From the NCBI RefSeq assembly GCF_003075045.1, contig NZ_QCZD01000002.1:888592-952591 (forward strand): DNA of 64,000 nucleotides, read 5' to 3'. A program made the translations under genes and the position numbers. The notes below the pieces were generated by a model that was not told the origin of the DNA, searched no databases, and was given only the letters and a program-made list of their open reading frames with translations. How positions within the stretch are numbered: the first letter of the stretch is position 1; each line of letters starts with the position of its first letter. This document shows, piece by piece, positions 44,094-53,292 of the stretch. The DNA comes from Maribacter litoralis (GTDB lineage: Bacteria; Bacteroidota; Bacteroidia; Flavobacteriales; Flavobacteriaceae).

Positions 44094-45053
44094 ATGAAAT
44101 TGAGAAATGCTTATTTGTTAATAGCTGGTTTACTAATACTAGGGTCCTGTAAAAATGACGATGATGCTATTGGTGAAGTTGTTCCGCCAAGGTTGTTAAG
44201 TGAAGTTACTGAGGAGGATGATGCGGAAATCATTGAGTTCTTACAAACACATTTCTACAACGCAGATGAGTTTGAGACGCCCCCAGAAGGTTTTGATTAT
44301 AAAATACGTTTTGACACCATTGCTGGCGAAAACAGTACAAAACAATCTATTTATGATAGTCCTTATTTAATTACACAAACAATTACTGTCGATTCTGAAG
44401 ATTTAGGCAGGGAAGATGATAATGAAATTATAGATCAAACGCTTTATACTTTAGTCGTTAGGCAAGGGATAGTAGAAGGAAAGCCGACAATTGGTGATTT
44501 TTCGATTTTAAGATATGAAGGTTTGTTGTTGGACGGTACACTTTTTGACGCCTCAACAAATCAACCGGTTCGTTTTAATCTGTCTACCGTTGTGCAAGGT
44601 TTTGGTAACGGAATGAAAAATTTTCAGACAGGAAACGGTCCTATTGAAAATGGTGATGGTACCGTTAGCTATGAGGGCTATGGAATAGGCGCTATTTTTA
44701 TGCCGGCTGCATTGGCTTATTTTGATTCATCTCCAAACTCGGATGTGCCGACATATTCACCATTAATTTTTAAGGTAGATGCCTTTGCGTATGAACCGGA
44801 TTCTGATTTGGATGGTGACGGAATTCCTTCAATTTTGGAAGATTTAAACGGTAATGGAAATCTTAATGACGATAATACCGATATAGACTTGGAGTCTATT
44901 TTTGCTCGTTCAGCTAACCATACTGACAATGATGATGATGGCGATGGTATTTTAACGATTGATGAAATTGAATTGGATGACGATGGTAATTTTGTTGGTT
45001 TCTTAGATACAGATGGTGATGGTACACCTGATCATTTAGATAATGATCTATAA
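44094..45053 (+). CDS. FKBP-type peptidyl-prolyl isomerase lipoprotein with Ca-binding-type tail
   Basis: 319 residues from ATG 44094 (a TTG precedes it). The lipoprotein signal is LLILGSCKND. An FKBP-like domain occupies about 110-240 (VGDFSILRYEGLLLDGTLFDAS, FQTGNGP). The C-terminal 80 residues carry DxDxDG repeats such as DLDGDGIPSILEDLNGNG and DTDGDGTPDHLDND, like thrombospondin type 3 calcium sites. It probably acts on outer-membrane protein folding. Confidence 0.85.
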   Translation: MKLRNAYLLIAGLLILGSCKNDDDAIGEVVPPRLLSEVTEEDDAEIIEFLQTHFYNADEFETPPEGFDYKIRFDTIAGENSTKQSIYDSPYLITQTITVDSEDLGREDDNEIIDQTLYTLVVRQGIVEGKPTIGDFSILRYEGLLLDGTLFDASTNQPVRFNLSTVVQGFGNGMKNFQTGNGPIENGDGTVSYEGYGIGAIFMPAALAYFDSSPNSDVPTYSPLIFKVDAFAYEPDSDLDGDGIPSILEDLNGNGNLNDDNTDIDLESIFARSANHTDNDDDGDGILTIDEIELDDDGNFVGFLDTDGDGTPDHLDNDL

Positions 45054-45072
45054 TCTAGAATTTTTGAACATA

Positions 45073-45106
45073 AAAAAACCTCTTAAGAATTCTTAAGAGG
45101 TTTTTT
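45073..45106. terminator. bidirectional terminator
   Basis: The palindrome AACCTCTTAAGAATTCTTAAGAGGTT has A and T runs on its two sides. It separates the convergent FKBP and OMP genes. Confidence 0.85.
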
Positions 45107-45123
45107 ATTTTCTGTTACTTCAT

Positions 45124-45714
45124 TTACAACATTAATGACAAGCTCAATATTAATTGATCTGGCCTAGTGTCTATTCTACTTGGACCAACATTGGTAATAT
45201 TAGTGTTAATGAATGAAGCTTCGTTATCACTAAAACCTCTTTCGTAACGTAGGTCTATTCCAAGTTTACCAAAGCTTACTCCGGCACCAATGTTCATTCC
45301 AACAGAAAAATCATTCTCTACATCATCAATGGTAACTCCATCAAATTCAGTATCTAAAATGTACTGGAAAGCAGGTCCGGCAAAAACATGTAAAGGTCCT
45401 ATTACGTTGACTCCTAGTAAAACAGGTACATCTAATTTGCTCATATCAAAATCTGCATCGTCATAATCAGATTTTGTCTTTGTATACACCAATTCTGGTC
45501 TCAGATAAACTTTTGATGCTCCAATTTTTCCGAAAACCCCTAAGTGGTATCCTACATTTCTATCTGGGTTTCTAGCAGCGTCACCGGCAGACTCAAAATA
45601 ATCTCCGTTCGCGTTGTAGTTTAATCCCCCTTTAATTCCGAATCCAGAATCACTCTGTGCTATTCCATAAAACCCAGAGAGTGCCAAAAAAGCTACTAAA
45701 AATGTTTTTTTCAT
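45124..45714 (-). CDS. outer-membrane beta-barrel protein
   Basis: 196 residues with a signal peptide (LALSGFYGIAQ) and alternating beta strands ending in an aromatic-free but hydrophobic LSLSLML C-terminus. It has the PorT/OmpX-like domain of Bacteroidota (FGIKGGLNYN, YHLGVFGKIG, LYVGPAFQ-like stretches). No transport function can be assigned. Confidence 0.8.
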   Translation of the reverse strand: MKKTFLVAFLALSGFYGIAQSDSGFGIKGGLNYNANGDYFESAGDAARNPDRNVGYHLGVFGKIGASKVYLRPELVYTKTKSDYDDADFDMSKLDVPVLLGVNVIGPLHVFAGPAFQYILDTEFDGVTIDDVENDFSVGMNIGAGVSFGKLGIDLRYERGFSDNEASFINTNITNVGPSRIDTRPDQLILSLSLML

Positions 45715-45926
45715 ATCGTTGTTGTTTTAAGTGGAACAAGTATCAAATACAATACCAAATGTTCCATTTCTCGTTATATCAGGAGAACGGAGGTAAAATA
45801 TCTTTATTGTTTGCCTATGCAATTGGGTCAATTTCAATTTTATTAGGATACAATTCAACCTAATTAGGTTTAGGTAGTTCGTAAACATCTTTGCTTTTTA
45901 TTAAGTTTTTACCACCTACAGTTCAT

Positions 45927-45934
45927 TATATTTG
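45927..45934 (+). promoter_or_regulatory. -7 box TATATTTG for tgt
   Basis: Exact match to TAnnTTTG. It overlaps the first in-frame TTG (45932), so transcription probably starts near 45940 and translation at the later TTG 45953. Confidence 0.55.
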
Positions 45935-45952
45935 CAGCTAGAATTAGAAAGT

Positions 45953-47083
45953 TTGAAATTTACATTACATACTACCGATACACAATCGAAAGCAAGGGCA
46001 GGAACCGTTGTTACCGATCATGGTGCCATTGAAACCCCAATTTTTATGCCCGTTGGTACGGTTGCATCTGTAAAAGGAGTGCATCAAAAAGAATTAAAGG
46101 AAGAGATAAACCCCGATATAATTTTAGGTAACACCTATCATTTATTTCTTCGCCCTAAAACAGAAATTTTAAAAAAAGCCGGCGGATTACATAAATTTAT
46201 GGGCTGGGATAGAAATATTCTTACCGATAGTGGTGGTTATCAGGTATATTCTTTATCTGGGAATAGAAAGATAAAAGAGGAAGGAGTAAAATTTAAATCG
46301 CATATAGATGGATCTATGCATTTATTTACACCTGAAAATGTAATGGAAATTCAGCGAGTGATAGGTGCCGATATTATCATGGCTTTTGATGAGTGTACAC
46401 CATACCCTTGTGAGTATAATTACGCTAAGCGCTCTATGCACATGACGCATAGATGGTTAGATAGATGTATTAATCATTTGGAAAAAACACCATATGAGTA
46501 CGACTATGAACAAACATTTTTTCCTATTGTTCAAGGATCCACTTATAAAGACCTAAGAAGACAATCTGCCGAATACATAGCCAATGCGGGTGCCGAAGGT
46601 AATGCAATTGGCGGTCTGTCGGTTGGTGAGCCAGCTGAGGAAATGTATGGTATGACCGAGGTGGTATGTGAAATTTTACCAGAGGATAAGCCACGGTATT
46701 TAATGGGTGTTGGTACGCCTATTAACATATTAGAGAATATAGCGTTGGGCATAGATATGTTCGACTGTGTAATGCCGACTAGAAATGCTAGAAACGGAAT
46801 GTTGTTTACGGCACACGGTACCATTAACATTAAGAACAAAAAGTGGGAAGACGATTTCTCACCTATTGACGAAATGGGAACAACTTTTGTAGACCATGAA
46901 TATTCTAAGGCGTATTTAAGACATTTGTTTGCCGCCAATGAATATTTGGGCAAACAAATTGCAACAATTCATAACTTAGGCTTTTATATGTGGTTGGTGC
47001 GCGAAGCGCGTAAACATATTATAGCAGGTGATTTTAGAACCTGGAAGGATGTGATGGTTAAACAAATGGATAAAAGGCTATAA
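45953..47083 (+). CDS. tgt: queuine/preQ1 tRNA-guanine transglycosylase
   Basis: 376 residues from TTG 45953 (MKFTLHTTDTQSKARAG); the only ATG is inside the conserved FMPVGTV core, and TTG 45932 lies in the promoter. It exchanges G34 for preQ1 in tRNAs with GUN anticodons. Conserved segments: GNTYHLFLRP, LTDSGGYQV (Asp nucleophile region), GGLSVGEP, MGVGTP. The zinc-binding CxCxxC of most bacterial enzymes is absent; the place reads DEMGTTFVDHEYSKAYLRHL. Start of an operon with the LptF/G-like gene (TAATG overlap). Confidence 0.92.
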   Translation: MKFTLHTTDTQSKARAGTVVTDHGAIETPIFMPVGTVASVKGVHQKELKEEINPDIILGNTYHLFLRPKTEILKKAGGLHKFMGWDRNILTDSGGYQVYSLSGNRKIKEEGVKFKSHIDGSMHLFTPENVMEIQRVIGADIIMAFDECTPYPCEYNYAKRSMHMTHRWLDRCINHLEKTPYEYDYEQTFFPIVQGSTYKDLRRQSAEYIANAGAEGNAIGGLSVGEPAEEMYGMTEVVCEILPEDKPRYLMGVGTPINILENIALGIDMFDCVMPTRNARNGMLFTAHGTINIKNKKWEDDFSPIDEMGTTFVDHEYSKAYLRHLFAANEYLGKQIATIHNLGFYMWLVREARKHIIAGDFRTWKDVMVKQMDKRL

Positions 47084-48165
47084 TGCTATCAATAATAGAT
47101 AAATACATTCTTAAGCGGTATTTGGCAACTTTTTCGTTGATGCTCTTATTGTTTATTCCCATAGGTATTATGGTGAATTTGGCAGAGCAGATCGGTAAAA
47201 TGATCGATAACGAAGCGCCATTGGACGAAATTGTAATGTATTATGTAAACTTTACTATTTACATCGGTAATCTATTATTTCCTATATTTTTATTTCTTTC
47301 AGTTATTTTCTTTACTTCAAAATTGGCCAACAACACAGAGATTGTTGCAATTTTAAGTTCCGGGGTGTCTTACGGTAGGTTTTTACGACCTTATATTATA
47401 GGGGCTTCAATGATTGCTGTACTCATGTTCTTTATGACCATGTTCATTGTGCCCAATGCCAGTGTAGGTTTCAATGAATTTAAATATAAATACTTAAAGA
47501 AGGGAAAACAGGATAGGGTTACCAATAACATATTTAATCAACTAAACGAGACCGATTTTATCTACGTGAGTAGTTTTGATCCTGCTAGGCAGTTAGGACA
47601 TAATTTTACCTTTGAGCGCTTTAAGGAAAATAATGAACTCGATTTTAAGATTTCTGCTGCCAATATACGTTGGGTAGATAAAGACTCTAGCTACCGTTTA
47701 ACATCATATAGAAAAAGAACGGTTATTGGTGATACCGCTATTATAGAAAGCAAAAGAAGGTTGGATACTATTTTTGCGTTTGACATAGGTGATTTAACAC
47801 CAGTTTCTTATGTAGCCGAGACCAAGAACCTTTTTGAGTTGGATACCTTTATAAAAGATCAAAGGAGAAAAGGAGCTTCTAATATTAATACCTATGTACT
47901 TGTAAAATATAAAAGATGGGCTTTACCATTAACAGCTTTTATCTTGACGATTATTGCGGTATCAGTTTCTTCAGTGAAAAGGCGTGGTGGTATGGGAGCT
48001 AATTTGGCATTCGGTATTTTAATTGCCTTCGTATTTATCTTTTTTGATAAGGTGTTCGGTACCCTTGCAGAACAATCTGGTTTTTCTCCGTTGTTGGCTG
48101 TTATTATACCCAACGTAGTATTTGGATGTTTGGCTTTTTATCTACTTCAAAATGCAAAAAGATAG
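47083..48165 (+). CDS. LptF/LptG-type permease
   Basis: 360 residues with membrane helices near 14-35, 60-82, 103-125 and three more at 285-360. This is the YjgP/YjgQ layout: three helices, a periplasmic jelly-roll domain, three helices. It is part of the LptBFG exporter that extracts lipopolysaccharide from the inner membrane. The start shares one base with the tgt stop, and its end overlaps the DMT transporter gene by 14 bases. Confidence 0.92.
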   Translation: MLSIIDKYILKRYLATFSLMLLLFIPIGIMVNLAEQIGKMIDNEAPLDEIVMYYVNFTIYIGNLLFPIFLFLSVIFFTSKLANNTEIVAILSSGVSYGRFLRPYIIGASMIAVLMFFMTMFIVPNASVGFNEFKYKYLKKGKQDRVTNNIFNQLNETDFIYVSSFDPARQLGHNFTFERFKENNELDFKISAANIRWVDKDSSYRLTSYRKRTVIGDTAIIESKRRLDTIFAFDIGDLTPVSYVAETKNLFELDTFIKDQRRKGASNINTYVLVKYKRWALPLTAFILTIIAVSVSSVKRRGGMGANLAFGILIAFVFIFFDKVFGTLAEQSGFSPLLAVIIPNVVFGCLAFYLLQNAKR

Positions 48166-49051
48166 ACTACTTAATCTACTGCATTTACACTTTATTGTTT
48201 TTATTTGGGGCTTTACGGCTATTTTAGGAAAGTTGATCACCATAGATTCACTTCCATTGGTGTGGATAAGAATGGGGCTGGCTACTCTTTTTATTATGGT
48301 TTATATAATCATTGCAAAATTTAGCCTAAAAATTTCAAGAAAAGCGTTTTGGTGGTTGCTTGGTGGTGGTATTGTTGTTGCAATGCATTGGGTAACATTC
48401 TTTTTGGCGATTAAAGTGTCTACGGTATCCGTTGCTTTGGCTATGATGTCAACAGGTGCATTTTTTACCGCTTTGATGGAGCCATTTTTGTATAAACGAA
48501 AAATTATAGGCTATGAAATCTTTTTCGGCTTATTGGTGGTTATTGGGCTGTATTTAATTTTTAAAGTCGAAACCCAGTACGTATATGGCATGACTATAGC
48601 TTTAATATCTGCATTTTTAGCTGCGGTTTTTTCTTTGATCAATGGTAAGCTGGTAAAGACCCATAGACCATCTATAATATCTTTTTATGAATTGGGAATT
48701 GGTGTTTTATTCTTAACGGCAATTCTTATGGTTAAAGGCGATTGGAGTATGAGCTTAATCATTTTATCAACTTCAGATTGGGTCTATTTATCCATATTGG
48801 CTCTGGTATGTACTGCGTATGCTTTCATTGCCTCTGTAAAAGTGATGAAAATATTAACGCCCTATACGGTTATGCTTACTACAAATTTAGAGCCAGTGTA
48901 TGGTATTCTGTTAGCATGGTTTATATTTGGCTCAGAAGAAAAAATGAAACCTATGTTTTATGTGGGAGCCTTAATTATACTCAGTACGGTCATTGCGAAC
49001 GGTATTTTGAAACAAAGAGCAAATATTAAAAAAAGGGTACCCAAGATTTAG
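48152..49051 (+). CDS. EamA-type (DMT superfamily) transporter
   Basis: 299 residues with about ten membrane helices and two EamA repeats (VFIWGFTAILGKL in the first). The start ATG 48152 lies inside the end of the permease gene. A frame from 48122 would add residues that do not fit the family. The substrate is unknown. Confidence 0.9.
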   Translation: MQKDRLLNLLHLHFIVFIWGFTAILGKLITIDSLPLVWIRMGLATLFIMVYIIIAKFSLKISRKAFWWLLGGGIVVAMHWVTFFLAIKVSTVSVALAMMSTGAFFTALMEPFLYKRKIIGYEIFFGLLVVIGLYLIFKVETQYVYGMTIALISAFLAAVFSLINGKLVKTHRPSIISFYELGIGVLFLTAILMVKGDWSMSLIILSTSDWVYLSILALVCTAYAFIASVKVMKILTPYTVMLTTNLEPVYGILLAWFIFGSEEKMKPMFYVGALIILSTVIANGILKQRANIKKRVPKI

Positions 49052-49063
49052 GTATTAAAGTTT

Positions 49064-49071
49064 TATCTTTG
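49064..49071 (+). promoter_or_regulatory. -7 box TATCTTTG for accA
   Basis: Exact TAnnTTTG, 30 bases before the accA start. The -33 TTG is not evident. Confidence 0.5.
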
Positions 49072-49100
49072 AGCCGCAACTAAAGAAACTTTATTGAAAT

Positions 49101-50054
49101 ATGGAATATTTGGATTTTGAACTTCCTATTAAAGAATTGGAAGAGCAATTGGACAAGTGCATGGTAATTGGTGAAGAAAGTGATGTAGATGTTACTGAGA
49201 CCTGTAAGCAAATAGAAAAAAAACTTTCTGATACTAGAAAGGAGATATATAAGAATTTAACTGCTTGGCAGCGTGTACAGTTGTCAAGACATCCAAATAG
49301 ACCTTATACGCTAGATTATATTAAAGCTATTTGTGGTGATACGTTCTTAGAGCTACACGGGGATCGTACCGTAAAAGACGATAAGGCCATGATCGGTGGT
49401 TTGGGTAAAATTGGCGATCAGAGTTATATGTTCGTTGGTCAGCAAAAAGGGTACAATACCAAAACACGTCAATATAGAAATTTTGGTATGGCCAACCCAG
49501 AAGGGTATAGAAAAGCACTACGTTTAATGAAATCTGCAGAAAAGTTTCAGGTACCAGTAGTTTGTTTTGTGGACACTCCTGGTGCATATCCTGGTATTGA
49601 AGCGGAAGAAAGAGGTCAAGGTGAGGCTATTGCAAGAAATATTCTTGAAATGACGCGCTTAAAAGTACCTGTAATTGTAGTTATAATTGGTGAAGGTGCT
49701 TCAGGTGGAGCTTTAGGTATAGGTGTTGGTGATAAGGTACTAATGTTAGAAAATACATGGTATTCTGTAATTTCACCAGAATCTTGTTCTTCTATTTTAT
49801 GGAGAAGCTGGGAGTATAAGGAAAGAGCTGCTGAAGCTTTGAAATTGACCGCGACCGATATGAAGAGGTTGAAACTTATCGATGAAATTGTTCGTGAACC
49901 TGCAGGTGGTGCACATGCCAACAGAGAAAAAACTTTTGAGACGGTAAAAAATAAAATTTCTTCTCATTTTGAAGAATTACAAAAGTTATCACCAAAAGAA
50001 TTGGTAAATCAGCGTATGGATAAATATGCCCAAATGGGTGTTTTTAACGGCTAA
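49101..50054 (+). CDS. accA: acetyl-CoA carboxylase carboxyltransferase subunit alpha
   Basis: 317 residues, full length for AccA. Conserved: [85 protein letters not shown] and [11 protein letters not shown]. It joins AccD to carboxylate acetyl-CoA in fatty-acid synthesis. Confidence 0.97.
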   Translation: MEYLDFELPIKELEEQLDKCMVIGEESDVDVTETCKQIEKKLSDTRKEIYKNLTAWQRVQLSRHPNRPYTLDYIKAICGDTFLELHGDRTVKDDKAMIGGLGKIGDQSYMFVGQQKGYNTKTRQYRNFGMANPEGYRKALRLMKSAEKFQVPVVCFVDTPGAYPGIEAEERGQGEAIARNILEMTRLKVPVIVVIIGEGASGGALGIGVGDKVLMLENTWYSVISPESCSSILWRSWEYKERAAEALKLTATDMKRLKLIDEIVREPAGGAHANREKTFETVKNKISSHFEELQKLSPKELVNQRMDKYAQMGVFNG

Positions 50055-50081
50055 TCTGCATTTTAGGCTTCTAAAAAATAT

Positions 50082-50109
50082 ACCGAGGATTTTATTCCTC
50101 GGTTTTTTT
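50082..50109 (+). terminator. terminator after accA
   Basis: Stem ACCGAGGA / TCCTCGGT with a 6-base loop and a 7-T run. Confidence 0.88.
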
Positions 50110-50220
50110 ATGTTATCAACAGAAAATTGTAATTTATTAACAGTCAATTGTTAGTCAACTGTGAACATCGAAATCAATGTTTTTCACGTTAACTAAAGGT
50201 TAATTGTATACTTTCGCATT

Positions 50221-51771
50221 ATGGAGAACACTAAACCTTTTGTGGGTCGAAAGATCGACAAATCTACTATTATAAACCTTGAGAAAGGAAAAATCCCACC
50301 GCAAGCAGTTGATTTAGAGGAGGTTGTATTGGGTGCTATGATGATAGATAAAAAGGGTGTCGATGAAGTGATCGATATTTTACACCCCGATGTTTTCTAC
50401 AAAGATGCTCATAGATTTATTTATGAAGCTATCTTTATTCTCTTTGAAGAATCGCAACCTGTAGATTTATTAACCGTTTCTTCTCAACTTAAGAAAGCTG
50501 GTAAACTAGAGGTTTGTGGGGGTGATTTTTATTTGATTAAACTCACCCAAAAAGTAGCTTCTTCTGCACATATTGAGTTTCACGCCCGTATCATACTTCA
50601 AAAGTATATTCAACGTAGTCTGATCAAAATTTCAGGAGAAATTATAGAGGAGGCCTATGATGAGGCAATCGATGTTTTTGATTTGTTAGATACTGCCGAA
50701 GCAAAACTTTATGATGTTACCCAAGGGAACCTTAAACGTTCTGCTGAAACTGCTCAAGATTTGGTTATACAGGCCAAAAAACGAATTGAGGAGATTGCGG
50801 GTAAAGAGGGTATGAGTGGTATTCCTTCTGGGTTTGATAAGTTAGATAAACTTACATCGGGCTGGCAACCAAGTGATTTAATTATTGTGGCGGCACGTCC
50901 TGGTATGGGTAAAACAGCATTTACCTTATCCATGGCGAGAAATATGGCCGTGAATACAAATACGCCCGTGGCTTTCTTTTCCCTGGAAATGTCATCGGTA
51001 CAGCTTATAACCAGATTGATTTCTTCTGAAACGGGATTGTCTTCAGAAAAGTTAAGAACTGGTAAATTAGAAAAACATGAGTGGGAACAGTTGAACGTAA
51101 AGGTGAAATCTTTAGAGAAAGCACCATTGTTCATTGATGATACACCTTCATTATCCATTTTTGATTTACGTGCAAAGGCAAGGCGACTTGCTTCTCAACA
51201 TGGTATAAAAATGATCATGATCGATTACTTGCAGTTAATGACGGCTGGTGGTAGTCAAAAAGGAGGAAACAGGGAACAGGAGATTTCTACTATTTCTAGA
51301 AACTTAAAAGCTTTGGCAAAAGAATTGAACGTGCCTGTAATCGCTTTATCTCAGCTATCACGTGCCGTAGAAACTCGTGGGGGCAGTAAAAGACCGATTC
51401 TTTCGGATTTGAGGGAATCTGGTGCTATTGAGCAAGATGCCGATATTGTATCGTTCATATATAGACCTGAGTATTATAAGATTGAAGAGTGGGATGATGA
51501 AGAGCGTACACCAACGCAAGGTCAGGGTGAATTTATTGTAGCTAAACACCGTAATGGTGGACTCGAAAATATTAGATTGAAGTTTATCGGTAATCAAGGT
51601 AAATTCGATAACCTTGATGATTTTGACTCTCCGTTTGAATTTCAATCAAAAATGAATGCGAACGAAGAGAATCCTTTTGCAACTAAAAACTTGCCAAGTG
51701 CAGATGATGCCTTTGGTAGTAGTATGAACAATAGTCCAGATTTTGAAGAGGACAATGATGTGCCATTCTAA
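50221..51771 (+). CDS. dnaB: replicative DNA helicase
   Basis: 516 residues: N-terminal DnaB domain (VDLEEVVLGAMMIDKKGVDEV), linker, RecA-like helicase domain with Walker A ARPGMGKTAF, FFSLEMSS and Walker B MIMIDYLQLM. No intein interrupts it. The tail is acidic. The leader 50110-50220 has AT-rich DNA without other features. Confidence 0.97.
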   Translation: MENTKPFVGRKIDKSTIINLEKGKIPPQAVDLEEVVLGAMMIDKKGVDEVIDILHPDVFYKDAHRFIYEAIFILFEESQPVDLLTVSSQLKKAGKLEVCGGDFYLIKLTQKVASSAHIEFHARIILQKYIQRSLIKISGEIIEEAYDEAIDVFDLLDTAEAKLYDVTQGNLKRSAETAQDLVIQAKKRIEEIAGKEGMSGIPSGFDKLDKLTSGWQPSDLIIVAARPGMGKTAFTLSMARNMAVNTNTPVAFFSLEMSSVQLITRLISSETGLSSEKLRTGKLEKHEWEQLNVKVKSLEKAPLFIDDTPSLSIFDLRAKARRLASQHGIKMIMIDYLQLMTAGGSQKGGNREQEISTISRNLKALAKELNVPVIALSQLSRAVETRGGSKRPILSDLRESGAIEQDADIVSFIYRPEYYKIEEWDDEERTPTQGQGEFIVAKHRNGGLENIRLKFIGNQGKFDNLDDFDSPFEFQSKMNANEENPFATKNLPSADDAFGSSMNNSPDFEEDNDVPF

Positions 51772-51791
51772 TAGTTGGTGAATCATAAAAC

Positions 51792-51820
51792 AAAAAAGTC
51801 TTCGTTTAGAAGACTTTTTT
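51792..51820 (+). terminator. terminator after dnaB
   Basis: Stem AAAGTCTTC / GAAGACTTT with loop GTTTA and flanking A and T runs. Confidence 0.88.
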
Positions 51821-51911
51821 GTTTTTATAACAATTCGTTTTGCTAATTCAGCGTTATCTTAACTGTCAAGGGTTTAACAAGTTCTTGATTATTCTACCTT
51901 ATAATTTGCTC

Positions 51912-51919
51912 TATCTTTG
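51912..51919 (+). promoter_or_regulatory. -7 box TATCTTTG for the gene at 51939
   Basis: Exact TAnnTTTG 20 bases before the start codon; a TTG lies upstream at 51885, slightly farther than the ideal spacing. Confidence 0.5.
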
Positions 51920-51938
51920 AGTGAATGAAATATAATAT

Positions 51939-53201
51939 ATGTCTAAAATTATAACCTCAGTCTTTTTTCTTTTTCTCTCAATGCAAATGTTTGCATCATC
52001 AATTTTAATACCGATGGATGCCGACACCCAAAAGAATCATTTAAAAGCATACGGTATTACCTATTGGGTATTGGCAAAGCAACAAAAGGTACAATGGTTG
52101 CTAAATTACCGAGGGGGCTCATTTTTATTGCCCGATGGGGAAAGCATTAGAAAAGAATGCCAAATTAGGGGCGTAAGTTTTGAAATAATTTCTGATGGAC
52201 AAGCAAACGCTATTTTAGATGAAATCAGTAGTCCTTCTAAAAATCAAGATGCGGTAATACTAGAAAAGGCTCCAAGAATTGCTGTATACTCGCCAAAAGA
52301 TAAACAACCTTGGGACGATGCGGTAACAATGGCACTGACCTATGCCGAAATACCATACACCACAATTTATGATGAAGAGGTGTTGGGCGATAAGTTGGCA
52401 TTGTACGATTGGCTTCATTTACATCACGAAGATTTTACAGGTCAATATGGTAAATTTTATGGAGCGTATAGGGCAACTCCTTGGTACATAGAAGGAAAGA
52501 AAAATGCGGAAAAATTAGCTAAAAAATTAGGGTATGATAAGGTTTCTGAAGAGAAAAGAGCCGTTGCGTTAAAGATTAGAAACTATGTAATTGGTGGTGG
52601 CTTTATGTTCGCCATGTGTTCGGCAACGGATAGTTTTGATATTGCCTTGGCTGCAGATGGTGTTGATATTGTTGAGCCAATGTTCGATGGTGATGCATCA
52701 GACCCTAACTACCAAGCTAATTTGGATTTTGGAAAGACCTTTGCCTTTACAGATTTTATTTTGGAACGTAGCCCGCTTAAATATGAATTTTCTTCTATTG
52801 ATATGACAAGCAAAAGAGGTAATGTACCAAAAGAATCTGATTATTTTTCTTTAATGGATTTTTCAGCGAAATGGGATCCAGTACCTACAATGCTTTGCCA
52901 AAATCATACATCTTTAGTAAAAGGTTTTATGGGGCAAACTACTGCTTTTACCCGTTCTGAAATTAAGCCAACGGTATTAGTATTGGGCGAGAACAAAATA
53001 AATGAAGAGGCAAGATATATTCACGGTATAAAAGGGAAAGGTTTTTTTACTTTTTATGGAGGCCATGATCCAGAAGATTACCAACATAGGGTAGGGGACC
53101 CTAAAACGGAGTTAGAGCTGCACCCTACTTCACCAGGTTATCGTTTAATACTAAACAACGTGCTGTTTCCGGCAGCTCGAAAAAAGAAACAGAAAACCTA
53201 A
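51939..53201 (+). CDS. secreted conserved Bacteroidota protein (often labelled asparagine synthetase B)
   Basis: 420 residues with a signal peptide (about 1-19, QMFAS). Conserved-looking stretches include YDWLHLHHEDFTGQYGKFYGAYR and IRNYVIGGGFMFAMCSATDSFDIALAADGVDI. It has neither the N-terminal Cys nor the PP-loop of true AsnB, so that common label looks wrong. The GGGFMFAMCSATDSFD region recalls a class I glutaminase-like nucleophile elbow, but this is only suggestive. Confidence 0.6.
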   Translation: MSKIITSVFFLFLSMQMFASSILIPMDADTQKNHLKAYGITYWVLAKQQKVQWLLNYRGGSFLLPDGESIRKECQIRGVSFEIISDGQANAILDEISSPSKNQDAVILEKAPRIAVYSPKDKQPWDDAVTMALTYAEIPYTTIYDEEVLGDKLALYDWLHLHHEDFTGQYGKFYGAYRATPWYIEGKKNAEKLAKKLGYDKVSEEKRAVALKIRNYVIGGGFMFAMCSATDSFDIALAADGVDIVEPMFDGDASDPNYQANLDFGKTFAFTDFILERSPLKYEFSSIDMTSKRGNVPKESDYFSLMDFSAKWDPVPTMLCQNHTSLVKGFMGQTTAFTRSEIKPTVLVLGENKINEEARYIHGIKGKGFFTFYGGHDPEDYQHRVGDPKTELELHPTSPGYRLILNNVLFPAARKKKQKT

Positions 53202-53234
53202 TTGTAATTTTAATAGTAATAGAAAAAAATAAAA

Positions 53235-53272
53235 AACCGTTATCAAAACGACTGTTTTGATAACGGTTTTTT
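53235..53272. terminator. bidirectional terminator
   Basis: A 15-base perfect stem (AACCGTTATCAAAAC and its complement) with loop GACT and A/T runs on both sides, between convergent genes. Confidence 0.9.
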
Positions 53273-53292
53273 TATAACAGTATTTAGGACTA

